DNA of 64,000 nt from Geothrix sp. 21YS21S-2 (GTDB lineage: Bacteria; Acidobacteriota; Holophagae; Holophagales; Holophagaceae): positions 902,001 to 966,000 of the forward strand of contig NZ_CP132910.1 of the NCBI RefSeq assembly GCF_030846775.1, read 5' to 3'. The notes beneath the pieces were generated by a model. It was given only the letters and a program-made list of their open reading frames with translations, was not told the DNA's origin and ran no database searches. Below, one piece after another: positions 29,809-37,802 of the stretch. Both the position numbers and the translations under genes were made by a program. Every line of letters begins with the position of its first letter. Positions within the stretch are counted from its first letter, which is position 1.

Positions 29809-30717
29809 CTAGGGGACCTGGAGCGTCCCCGACACCCTGCCCTCCGGGGAGGAGGCCCCGGCCAGCTCCATCCAGGCCGCGGCCTTCCGGGCGATGCGGG
29901 CGATGACGGCCTCCCCTTCGCGGTCGTCCCGGAGGTGGGAGGCCATCACGGCGACGACGAAGGGGCGGCCCTTCACGAACACGATGCCCACGTCGTTGCG
30001 CACCCCCTGGAGGGAGCCGGTCTTGTCGGCCACCACCAGGCCGTCCGGGAGGAGGCGGGAGAGGTAGCTGTCCTTGGGAATCGAAAGCAGCTTCATGAGC
30101 CCGGCCCGGGACGCCGGGGAGAGGGTGGGGCCGCTGTGGATCTCGGTGACCAGCCGGGCCAGCTCCCGGGGGGTGGCGACGTTCTCCCGGCCTTCGGCGG
30201 CGGCCTTCGCGTCCATCATCTTCCGGCGCAGGCGGGTTCGCGTCAGGCCCAGGGCGTCCAGGGCCGCGTTCACGCGGTCCATGCCCACCCGGTCGATGAG
30301 GATGTTGGTGGCGCTGTTGTCGCTCACCACCACCGTGAACAGGGCCAGGTCGTGCAGGGTGAGGCGGGTGCCCGGGGCGAGGTTGCCCAGGATGGCGCTG
30401 TCCTCGGCCAGGTCCCGGGGGTCCACCGCGTAGGGATCGGTGAGACGGGGGCCCGGCTTCTCGCACTGGCGGTACAGCTCCAGCAGGAGGGCCAGCTTGA
30501 TGGTGCTGGCCGCGGGGAAGACCTCGTCGGCCCGGAGGGAGAAGGTCTCGCGCGTGTCCAGGCTCTGGATGAACACGCCCACGCGGCCTTCCGCGGCATC
30601 GGCGATCCGGGTCACGTCCCGGGTCATGCGGGCCCAGGCCCAGGAGGGGTCCGCCTGGGCCCGGAGGCTGGCCGCGGCCACGAGGCAGAGGGCGCACGCG
30701 CGGAAGGATCTGAGCAT
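29809..30717 (-). CDS. Class A beta-lactamase-like serine hydrolase, exported
   Basis: A 302-aa protein with a signal peptide (ATG 30717, AGGAG 5 nt upstream). Penicillin-recognising motifs: S-x-x-K in FPAASTIKLALL, S-D-N in VVSDNSATN, and K-T-G in VVADKTGSLQG. The omega-loop Glu expected in class A enzymes may be within AAAEGRENVATPREL. It could be a true beta-lactamase or a D-Ala-D-Ala peptidase; the murein context allows either. Divergent from the VanX/YkuD gene with only 35 bp between starts. Confidence 0.8.
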   Translation of the reverse strand: MLRSFRACALCLVAAASLRAQADPSWAWARMTRDVTRIADAAEGRVGVFIQSLDTRETFSLRADEVFPAASTIKLALLLELYRQCEKPGPRLTDPYAVDPRDLAEDSAILGNLAPGTRLTLHDLALFTVVVSDNSATNILIDRVGMDRVNAALDALGLTRTRLRRKMMDAKAAAEGRENVATPRELARLVTEIHSGPTLSPASRAGLMKLLSIPKDSYLSRLLPDGLVVADKTGSLQGVRNDVGIVFVKGRPFVVAVMASHLRDDREGEAVIARIARKAAAWMELAGASSPEGRVSGTLQVP

Positions 30718-30752
30718 TTCCACTCCTGGGACAAATCCATTATGCTCACGTT

Positions 30753-32165
30753 ATGTCCAACCCCAGCATCCGTGGAACCCATGCCGCTCCGTACCGGGGA
30801 GGGCGCGGACGGATTCCCTTCGCGGTGCTGGCCGCGCTGGCCCTGTCCCTGGGCGCGCAGACCCCCAGGCTCGACGAGCTGATCGCCGAATCCCGGGCGG
30901 CGGCGATGCCCGCGTTTCCCAGGAGCACGGCCGCGCCGGACCTGGTGGAGCTGGATCCCTCCATCCGCCTCGACATCCGCTACGCCACCCGCGACAACTT
31001 CCTCAAGGCCCCGGTGTACGCCCAGGCCCGGGCCTTCCTCCAGCGCCCCGTGGCCGAGGCCCTCCTGCGGGCGGACCGCGCCCTCCAGGCCACGGGCCTG
31101 CGCCTGCGGGTCCACGACGCCTACCGGCCCTGGTGGGTCACGCGGGTCTTCTGGGAGGCCACGCCGAAGGCCGACCGGGACTACGTGGCCGACCCCGCCA
31201 AGGGCTCGGTCCACAACCGCGGGTGCGCGGTGGACGTGGACCTCCTCGGGCCGGACGGGACCCCCCTCCCCATGCCCAGCGCCTACGACGAGATGTCCCC
31301 GAAGTCGCACGCCGCCTACGCGGGCGGCGACGCCCAGGCCCGGCGGAACCGGGACCTGCTGAGGGCCGCCATGGAGAAGGAGGGCTTCCGGGTGCTCAAG
31401 GAGGAGTGGTGGCATTTCGACCATGCCTCCAGCCCCGGCTACGGCGTCCTGAACGTGCCTTTCGAAGCCATCCGCGACCGGTCGGCGGAGTTCGCCGCGG
31501 CGGGCCAGGTGCTCCTGGTCACCACCTCCGGCTGGAATGCCGTCCAGGGCCGCATGCAGCGCTTCGAGCGGGTCGGCGGCACCCTCGTGAAGGCCGGGGC
31601 CCCGCTCCCGGTGTGGCTCGGGAAATCCGGCCTGGCCTGGCGCAGCGACGACGGCGCGCCCGCGGCCCCCGCCCCGGGCCCCGCCAAGCGCGAAGGCGAC
31701 GGCCGATCCCCCGCGGGCGTGCTGACCTTCGGCGGCATGTGGGGCTACGCGCCCCGGGCGCCCGAGGGCGTCAAGCTGCCCTACCGTTCCTCGACCGAAT
31801 GCGACCGCTGCGTGGACGACCCCGACCACGCCGACTACGGCCGCATCGTCAGCACCGCCGACACGGCCCCCACCTGGCGCTCCGCGGAGCGCATGCGCCT
31901 GGAGACCGACCACTACCGCTGGCTGGCCGTGATCCACTACAACGACCAGCGCCCCGTCAAGGGCGCCGGCAGCTGCATCTTCCTGCACGTGGCCCCGCCC
32001 CCCGGCGGCGGCACCGCGGGCTGCACCGCCCTGGCCCCGGAGGACCTCCTCACCGTCCTGACGTGGCTGGATCCCGCGCGCAATCCCCTGCTCGTGCAGC
32101 TCCCCGGGGAGCTGCTGGATGCCGCGAGCGCCGCCTGGCACCTGCCCGCCGCCCTCAACCCCTAA
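30753..32165 (+). CDS. Exported fusion: VanX-type D-Ala-D-Ala dipeptidase + L,D-transpeptidase-like domain
   Basis: A 470-aa two-domain protein with a hydrophobic N-terminus (about 22-37, FAVLAALALSLGAQ). Residues ~60-245 are M15D D-Ala-D-Ala dipeptidase: DIRYATRDNF, DAYRP, GSVHNRGCAVDVDL (zinc His and Asp) and EEWWHFDH (catalytic Glu, zinc His). Residues ~260-450 look like a YkuD/YafK-like L,D-transpeptidase fold with VIHYNDQ and SCIFLHV followed by GGGTAGCTAL, where the Cys would be catalytic. ATG 30753 lacks a ribosome site, so it may be leaderless. The exported DAP decarboxylase follows 15 nt on. Confidence 0.8.
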   Translation: MSNPSIRGTHAAPYRGGRGRIPFAVLAALALSLGAQTPRLDELIAESRAAAMPAFPRSTAAPDLVELDPSIRLDIRYATRDNFLKAPVYAQARAFLQRPVAEALLRADRALQATGLRLRVHDAYRPWWVTRVFWEATPKADRDYVADPAKGSVHNRGCAVDVDLLGPDGTPLPMPSAYDEMSPKSHAAYAGGDAQARRNRDLLRAAMEKEGFRVLKEEWWHFDHASSPGYGVLNVPFEAIRDRSAEFAAAGQVLLVTTSGWNAVQGRMQRFERVGGTLVKAGAPLPVWLGKSGLAWRSDDGAPAAPAPGPAKREGDGRSPAGVLTFGGMWGYAPRAPEGVKLPYRSSTECDRCVDDPDHADYGRIVSTADTAPTWRSAERMRLETDHYRWLAVIHYNDQRPVKGAGSCIFLHVAPPPGGGTAGCTALAPEDLLTVLTWLDPARNPLLVQLPGELLDAASAAWHLPAALNP

Positions 32166-32180
32166 GAACCGGGAGTCCCC

Positions 32181-33536
32181 GTGTCCATGCGCCCCCTCAG
32201 CCTCGCCCTTCTCCTGCTCGCCCCGGCCCTGGTGCGGGCCGCGGACCCCACCGTCCACGAAGCCCTCGTGGCCGTCAGGGCGGACAGGGCCGGCGACCCG
32301 GGGGTGGCGAGGACCCTCCAGGCCCTGGCCTCGGCCCACGGCACGCCGGTCTATGTCTACGACCAGGCCCACATCCTCGGCCAGGTGGGCGCCCTCAAGG
32401 CCGCCTTCGCCCCCAGGTTCCCCAAGCTGCGCCTCCTCTACGCCCTCAAGGCCAACACCAACCCCGCGATCATCGGCCTCCTGAAAAGCGAGGGCCTCGG
32501 GGCCGAGGTGGTGTCCCAGGGCGAGATCGAGTGGGCCCTGAGGGCGGGCTACAAGGGCCCGGAGATCATGTTCACCTCCTCCTCCAAGAGCCCCGCCGAA
32601 CTGCGGCGCGCCATCGCCCTGGGCGCCGTCCTCAACGTGGACTCCATGGACGAGCTGGGCCAGGCGCAGGCCGAGGCCCTCCGGCAGAAGAAGCAGGCCC
32701 GCATCAGCTTCCGGGTCAACCCCGGCGTGGACCCCCACACCATCCACCAGATCAACACCGGCATCACCGAGTCCAAGTTCGGCCTGCACCTCCAGGACGG
32801 CATCGCCTTCCGGGCCTACGAGAAGGCCAAGGCCATGCCCGGGATCCGCATCGAGGGCGTGCACTGCCACATCGGCTCCCAGATCACCGAGACCGAGGGC
32901 TACGCCCTCACCGCCAGGAAGATGCTGGGCTTCGTCAAGGAGCTCAAGGACAAGCTGGGCCTGCGCCTTGCCTTCGTGGACCTGGGCGGCGGGCTGGGCA
33001 TCCCCTACAAGGACGGCCAGGAGGTCATGTCCCCCGGGGAGCTGGCCAAGGTCCTGGAGCCCATCTGGAAGGAAGGCGTGGCCGCGGCGGGCTACGAGCC
33101 CACCCTGTGGCTCGAGCCGGGGCGCTTCTTCGTGGGCGGCGCCGGCTTCGTCCTGGTGCGCGTCAACACGGTCAAGCAGACCCCGGTCAAGACCTTCGTG
33201 AACGTGGACGCGGGCTTCAACACCCTCATGCGCCCCATCCTCTACCAGGCCTACCACCGCGTGCGCGTCCTGGGGAAGACCGCGGACCCGGTCACCGTGG
33301 ACATCGCCGGCGACGTGTGCGAGACCGGCGACATCCTCGCGGAGGCCCGCACCCTGCCCCGGGCATCGGCGGGCGACCTCCTGGCCATCCTGGACGCCGG
33401 CGCCTACGGCTTCTCCATGGCCAGCGAGTACAACTCCCGGCCGATGCCCGCCGAGCTCCTGGTCGACGGCGCCAAGGTGCGCGTCATCCGCCGCCGCGCG
33501 GGCTTCGCCGACATCTTCCGGAACACCGGCAAGTGA
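32181..33536 (+). CDS. lysA: Diaminopimelate decarboxylase with a signal peptide
   Basis: A 451-aa fold-III PLP enzyme converting meso-DAP to L-lysine. Motifs are complete: PLP lysine in YALKANTNP, SKFGLH, HCHIGSQITE, the glycine-rich VDLGGGLGIPY, EPGRFFVG, and GDVCETGDILA with the active-site Cys. The unusual part is the N-terminus: RPLSLALLLLAPALVRAADP reads as a Sec signal peptide cleaved near ALVRA-ADP, before an additional ~30 residues. LysA is normally cytoplasmic. GTG 32181 has GGGAG 5 nt upstream. Its stop overlaps the following amidase start. Confidence 0.88.
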   Translation: MSMRPLSLALLLLAPALVRAADPTVHEALVAVRADRAGDPGVARTLQALASAHGTPVYVYDQAHILGQVGALKAAFAPRFPKLRLLYALKANTNPAIIGLLKSEGLGAEVVSQGEIEWALRAGYKGPEIMFTSSSKSPAELRRAIALGAVLNVDSMDELGQAQAEALRQKKQARISFRVNPGVDPHTIHQINTGITESKFGLHLQDGIAFRAYEKAKAMPGIRIEGVHCHIGSQITETEGYALTARKMLGFVKELKDKLGLRLAFVDLGGGLGIPYKDGQEVMSPGELAKVLEPIWKEGVAAAGYEPTLWLEPGRFFVGGAGFVLVRVNTVKQTPVKTFVNVDAGFNTLMRPILYQAYHRVRVLGKTADPVTVDIAGDVCETGDILAEARTLPRASAGDLLAILDAGAYGFSMASEYNSRPMPAELLVDGAKVRVIRRRAGFADIFRNTGK

Positions 33537-34321
33537 GGGCCCCGGGCATCGCGCTCGGCGCGCTCCTGCTCCTCTGCGCCGGCTGCCACCATGCGCCCCG
33601 CAATCCGCTGGCCCAGTGGTCCCCGTCGCCCAACTTCAACGCCCGCCGGCCCCAGATGGTCATCATCCACCACACAGCCTGCAACACCTTCGACGAGGCG
33701 CTGAAGGTCCTCCAGACCGCGAATTCCGGCGGGCCCGTGAGCAGCCACTACCTCATCGGCCGGGACGGGCGCCTGGCCCAGCTGGTCTCGGACGACCACC
33801 GCGCCTGGCACGCCGGGGGGGGCGGCACCTGGGGGGCCTCCCGGGACATCAATTCCCTCTCCATCGGCATCGAGCTGGACAACAACGGGTTCGAGCCCTT
33901 CGCCCAGCCCCAGATCGACAAGCTGCTGGTGCTGCTGGACGACCTGGTGCGCCGCTACGACATCCCCCGCACCCAGATCATCGCCCACGCCGACGTGGAC
34001 CCGGTGCGCAAGCACGACCCCAACGCGGCCTTCCCCTGGAAGCTCCTGGCCGAGAAGGGCTTCGGCCTGTGGCCCGACGCCGAGCTGCCGGAACCCCCGG
34101 CGGACTTCAACCCCTGGGCCGCCCTGCGGATCCTGGGCTACTCCCTGAAGAACCCCGCCGCCACCCTGGGCGCCTTCCACCTCCACTACCGCGCCACCGA
34201 GGCCGGGGAGCTGGACGGCCTGGACCGGAGGATCCTCTTCAACCTGCAGTCAAGGCAGCTTGGGACCGCGGGTCTTCCGCATCAGGATCTCGGACTGCCC
34301 GGCAACCAGGTAATCCGGTAG
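33533..34321 (+). CDS. AmiD-like lipoprotein N-acetylmuramoyl-L-alanine amidase (second copy)
   Basis: A 262-aa protein starting GTG 33533, overlapping the lysA stop (GTGA). It has a lipoprotein signal (lipobox LLCAGC). The amidase_2 zinc site is clear: VIIHHTACNTF, RAWHAGGGGTWG, SIGIELDNNGF and KHDPNAAFPWK. It is homologous to the copy at 25,900 but clearly diverged. A helical C-terminal segment WAALRILGYSLKN resembles the peptidoglycan-binding module. Its last ~72 bp overlap the convergent GNAT gene. Confidence 0.85.
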   Translation: MRAPGIALGALLLLCAGCHHAPRNPLAQWSPSPNFNARRPQMVIIHHTACNTFDEALKVLQTANSGGPVSSHYLIGRDGRLAQLVSDDHRAWHAGGGGTWGASRDINSLSIGIELDNNGFEPFAQPQIDKLLVLLDDLVRRYDIPRTQIIAHADVDPVRKHDPNAAFPWKLLAEKGFGLWPDAELPEPPADFNPWAALRILGYSLKNPAATLGAFHLHYRATEAGELDGLDRRILFNLQSRQLGTAGLPHQDLGLPGNQVIR

Positions 34322-34717
34322 CTCCCCCACCACCCGGTAGCCCAGCCGTTCGTAGAAGCGGCGGGCGCCGTGGTTGAAGGCGGAGACGCAGAGGAAGACA
34401 TTGGGGTAGTCCCGGAAGATCCGCTCCTCCGCGAAGCCGATGAGCGAGGCGCCCAGGCCCAGGTTCCTGAAGCCGGGCGCCACGCAGATCGCCTGGATGT
34501 AGCCCACGAAGGCGCCCTGCAGGTTGAGCATCAGGAATCCGGCGAGGCGGTCGCCCGCGCGCGCCACGTAGCGCTCCCGGCTCGGGTCCCGGATCTGGGC
34601 CAGGAGGGAGGGCCGGCCTATGCCCAGGGTCCGCCAGGGGTCCGAGGACGCCAGGAGGTCCGCGCACAGCTCCGGCTCGAGGTCGGTGTGGAGCGGCCGG
34701 ATCGAGAGCGCGTCCAT
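34250..34717 (-). CDS. GNAT-family N-acetyltransferase
   Basis: A 155-aa single GNAT domain. The acetyl-CoA-binding segment AICVAPGFRNLGLGASLI (motif A) and the late SAFNHGARRFYERLGYRVVGEL are typical. Its ATG overlaps the stop of the serine hydrolase/NamZ gene (ATGA), so they are co-transcribed. It may acetylate an amino sugar or amino acid from murein, but the substrate cannot be read from sequence. Confidence 0.85.
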   Translation of the reverse strand: MDALSIRPLHTDLEPELCADLLASSDPWRTLGIGRPSLLAQIRDPSRERYVARAGDRLAGFLMLNLQGAFVGYIQAICVAPGFRNLGLGASLIGFAEERIFRDYPNVFLCVSAFNHGARRFYERLGYRVVGELPDYLVAGQSEILMRKTRGPKLP

Positions 34718-36975
34718 CAGGGGTAGAGGAGGAAGGGCGCGCGCCGCTTCAGGAAGGCGTCCCGGGCCTCCTCCCAGCCCCGCACGACGGCCTGGAAGGG
34801 CTTGTCCGCGGCCAGCAGCGCGATGGAGGCGTCGTCCCGCAGCAGGCGGTTGAGCTTGGCCAGGTCGAAGGCCTTGCCGTACAGCCGGCGCAGGGTGTGG
34901 GCGACCGCCAGGCCCAGTTCCACGGGCCGCAGGGCGTCCCGGTCCGTGAGGAGGATGCGGACGCCGCCGCAGTCCTGGTCCTTGAAGACGCTGGCCGCGG
35001 GGCGGAACCGCACGGCGACGAAGCGCACGCCGGGCAGCCCCAGCTTGTTGAGCTCGAAGGCCAGGGCACGGTCGTTGACGTACGGGGCGCCCAGCACCTG
35101 GAAGGGCGTATCCGTGCCCCGGCCCACGCTGATGGCCGATTCCAGCAGGCCGGTGCCGGGATACAGCGCCGCGGCGTCGAGGTTGCGCATGTTGGGCGAG
35201 GGGTCCGTCCACGGCAGGCCCGTGGCGTCGAGCCACTGCCCGCGCTGCCAGCCCTGCACCTGGACCACCTGGAGCCTGGCGCCCAGCTTGAGTTCGCCGT
35301 TGAACATCCCGGCGAGCTCGCCCACGGTCATGCCGTGGCGGATGGCGACGGGATGGCAGGCCGTGAACCCGAACTCGGACGGGACCACGGGCCCTTCGAC
35401 CCGGTCGCCCCGCACGGGGTTGACCCGGTCCAGGACGATCAGGGGGATGCCGGCGGCGGCGGCGGCCTCGAGGCAGCCCTTCAGGGTGGCGATGTAGGTG
35501 TAGAAGCGGCAGCCGATGTCCTGGACGTCGAAGACCAGGGCGTCGAGGCCGGCCAGATCCGCGGGCGACGGCGCGCGCTGGCCGGCCTTGTAGAGGCTGA
35601 CCACCGGCAGGCCGGTGCGGGCGTCCACGGAATCCGGGATGCCCTCCTGGTCCAGCTGGCCGCGGATGCCGTGCTCGGGGCTGAAGAGCCGCACCAGTCG
35701 CACGCCGGGCGCGGCCTTGAGGACATCGGCCGTGGCGTGGCGCTCGTTGTCGATGCCCGTGTGGTTCGTGCACAGGCCGATGCGCAGGCCCTTCAGGGCG
35801 GCGAAGCCGGTGCGCTCGAGCACGTCGATGCCGTTGAGCGCGGTGGGCACCTCGTCCTTGGCGCGGGGGAACAGCGTCCCGTCCCGGCGCTCCGTGAGCC
35901 CCGACGCGCGGGCCGCGAGCGTGGCCACCTCGTAGTACAACTCGCGCGTCACGCCCTTGCCGTCGGGGTGGAGGCGGGTGGTGAGCAGCACGTAGAAGGT
36001 CTCCGAGGCCGGGTCCATCCACAGGGCCGTGCCCGTCCAGCCCGTGTGGCCGAAGGAGCCCAGCCCGAAGAGGGCGCCCCGGGGCCGGCTGAACGCGGAG
36101 TCCAGGTCCCAGCCGAGGCCCCGGCGCTCGTACACCGAGGCCGGGGTCTGGACGCTGCGCATCAGCGCCAGGGTCGAGGGCTTGAGGAGGGGGCCGCCGC
36201 GCAGCAGGAAGCGCGCGTACGTTGCGAGGTCGGTTGCGGTGGAGAAGAGCCCGGCATGCCCCGCCACGCCGCCCATGCGGCGCGCGGTCGGGTCGTGGAC
36301 GACGCCCCGGAGCATGACGCCGTGCTCGTCCCGCTCGGTGGGGGCGACCTGCGACGGGTCCGGATGGAAGGTGGAAGAGGTCATGCCCAGCGGCCCGAAC
36401 ACCTCGCGGGCCGCGAAGAGGTCAAGGGGCTGCCCCGACACCCGGCGCACGATTTCGCCCAGGAGGATGAAGTTCACGTCGCTGTATCGGAACTCCCGGC
36501 CCGGAGGCGGGTCCGGCACGCAGGCGCAGGCCCGCCGGATGCCCTCCTCGTACCCGCTCCAGGGTTCGGTGAGCGCCAGGTCCGCGATCAGCCCGGACGT
36601 GTGGGTGAGCAGGTGGCGCACCGTCACCTCGCCGCTGGCGAACTCCGGCAGGTAGGCGCGGACCGGGGCCGACAGGTCGACCTTGCCACGCTCCACCAGC
36701 AGCAGGACGGAGGGGAGCGTGGCGACGACCTTGGTGAGGGAGGCCACGTCGAAGACCGTGGCTTCCGTCATGGGTTCCACCGAGGGCACCAGCGCGCGGT
36801 TCCCCTGGGCCCAGTGGGCGTCCCCGGAGCCGTGGCCCACCCACACCACGGCCCCGGGCGTGACCTTGCGCTCGATGGCGCCGGCGAGGGCGGCCCTGAG
36901 CTCGTCGAGCCCTTTCGGGTTGAACGGCTGCGCGCTCAGCACGAATGCGGAAAGCAGGAGGACCATGATTCGCAT
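34717..36975 (-). CDS. Exported fusion: class C beta-lactamase-family serine hydrolase + DUF1343/NamZ exo-N-acetylmuramidase
   Basis: A 752-aa protein with a signal peptide (MRIMVLLLSAFVLSAQ). Residues ~25-375 are a serine hydrolase with S-x-x-K in DVASLTKVV, Y-x-N as YSDVN, and GSFGHTGWTG. Residues ~385-752 are DUF1343 (GH171, NamZ): GLCTNHTGID, LFSPEHGIRG, VFDVQDIGCRFYTYI, LDRVNPV, CHPVAIRHGMTVGELA and GLPWTDPSPNMRN. NamZ removes terminal MurNAc from murein chains. The fusion could combine D-Ala trimming with exo-muramidase action. Free MurNAc would suit the kinase and MurQ upstream. Confidence 0.88.
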   Translation of the reverse strand: MRIMVLLLSAFVLSAQPFNPKGLDELRAALAGAIERKVTPGAVVWVGHGSGDAHWAQGNRALVPSVEPMTEATVFDVASLTKVVATLPSVLLLVERGKVDLSAPVRAYLPEFASGEVTVRHLLTHTSGLIADLALTEPWSGYEEGIRRACACVPDPPPGREFRYSDVNFILLGEIVRRVSGQPLDLFAAREVFGPLGMTSSTFHPDPSQVAPTERDEHGVMLRGVVHDPTARRMGGVAGHAGLFSTATDLATYARFLLRGGPLLKPSTLALMRSVQTPASVYERRGLGWDLDSAFSRPRGALFGLGSFGHTGWTGTALWMDPASETFYVLLTTRLHPDGKGVTRELYYEVATLAARASGLTERRDGTLFPRAKDEVPTALNGIDVLERTGFAALKGLRIGLCTNHTGIDNERHATADVLKAAPGVRLVRLFSPEHGIRGQLDQEGIPDSVDARTGLPVVSLYKAGQRAPSPADLAGLDALVFDVQDIGCRFYTYIATLKGCLEAAAAAGIPLIVLDRVNPVRGDRVEGPVVPSEFGFTACHPVAIRHGMTVGELAGMFNGELKLGARLQVVQVQGWQRGQWLDATGLPWTDPSPNMRNLDAAALYPGTGLLESAISVGRGTDTPFQVLGAPYVNDRALAFELNKLGLPGVRFVAVRFRPAASVFKDQDCGGVRILLTDRDALRPVELGLAVAHTLRRLYGKAFDLAKLNRLLRDDASIALLAADKPFQAVVRGWEEARDAFLKRRAPFLLYP

Positions 36976-37007
36976 GACCCAGCCTACTCCAACTTCCCGC
37001 TTTTTTC

Positions 37008-37730
37008 TCAGGCCTTCGCAGTCTCCATTTCGGCTGCCCTGGGGAAGAGGATGTGGCTCTCCAGGTAGATGTGCAGGTGGAGGTCCTCCTCCAGGTTCCG
37101 GAGGCCCATGTACAGGGACCGGAAGCTGCCGCAGGCGTCGTCCGGCAGGGTGTAGTCCTTCGTGAGCTCGCGGATCTCCCGCAGGACGTCGCCGGCGGCC
37201 TCGTGCTCGCTCTGCATGACGCTGATGGGGCCGCGCACGCTGCCGAAGCAGCTGTCGCAGGCGGGGGCGCCCGACTCCAGGCCCCGGATGAAGGGGAAGA
37301 GGATCTGCTCCTCCTTCTGCAGGTGGGGCATGAGGTCGTCGTAGAGCGCCGTGAAGAGGCTGGCCACCCGCGCCAGCTCCGGATGGTTGGCGCCGTGGAC
37401 CCGGGCCACCTTCTCCATGAGGGGGGCCACGCGGTTCAGCTCCTCCCGGGTGAAGACGTGGTGGGTGGACTCGATGTGGGCGATGAGGGCGGTCATGCTG
37501 CCCGCGGCCAGGACCTTGGGATCCAGGGGCTCGGCGGCCGGGGCATCCAGCCCCTCCAATGCGGGCAGGACGTCGGACACCTGGCGCCCGGCGTGGGCGC
37601 AGGCCTCGGCGAGGGTGCGGTGGCCGCCGCAGCAGTAGTCGATGTTGTGGCGCTCGAAGAGGCGCATGGTCGCGGGGTGCTCGAGGACGATGTCGCCGAT
37701 GCGGGTTGCCGGGGTGATGGTGCTGGACAT
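37008..37730 (-). CDS. Iron-sulfur cluster repair di-iron protein (RIC/YtfE/ScdA)
   Basis: A 240-aa protein; ATG 37730 follows GGAGGG. The N-terminal ScdA_N segment HNIDYCCGGHRTLAEAC precedes a hemerythrin-like four-helix bundle with di-iron ligands in IAHIESTHHVFTREEL, HPELARV, HLQKEEQILFPF, SEHEAAGDVL and HIYLESHILFPR. It repairs Fe-S clusters damaged by nitric oxide or peroxide. A CRP/FNR-like palindrome upstream suggests control by an NO- or redox-responsive regulator. Confidence 0.92.
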   Translation of the reverse strand: MSSTITPATRIGDIVLEHPATMRLFERHNIDYCCGGHRTLAEACAHAGRQVSDVLPALEGLDAPAAEPLDPKVLAAGSMTALIAHIESTHHVFTREELNRVAPLMEKVARVHGANHPELARVASLFTALYDDLMPHLQKEEQILFPFIRGLESGAPACDSCFGSVRGPISVMQSEHEAAGDVLREIRELTKDYTLPDDACGSFRSLYMGLRNLEEDLHLHIYLESHILFPRAAEMETAKA

Positions 37731-37757
37731 TGTGGGTCCCTCCGTAGACCAATATCC

Positions 37758-37792
37758 GACCGGAACGGTCAACTAACCTTGACGGAGGTCAA
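37758..37792 (-). promoter_or_regulatory. CRP/FNR-type palindrome plus second dyad upstream of RIC
   Basis: TTGACGGAGGTCAA at 37,779-37,792 is a perfect 5-4-5 palindrome of the CRP/FNR superfamily type. GACCGGAACGGTC at 37,758-37,770 is a second perfect 5-3-5 dyad. Both lie 28-62 nt upstream of the RIC start codon, in promoter position. Regulators of the DNR/NnrR/FNR group commonly control RIC genes. Confidence 0.6.
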
Positions 37793-37802
37793 GAGGGCGG
37801 AA

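Noticed and set aside
29809-30717. Calling this gene a resistance beta-lactamase
   Set aside because: The SxxK, SDN and KTG motifs fit, but the omega-loop Glu is not certain and the murein context allows a peptidase role, so only a family-level call is made.
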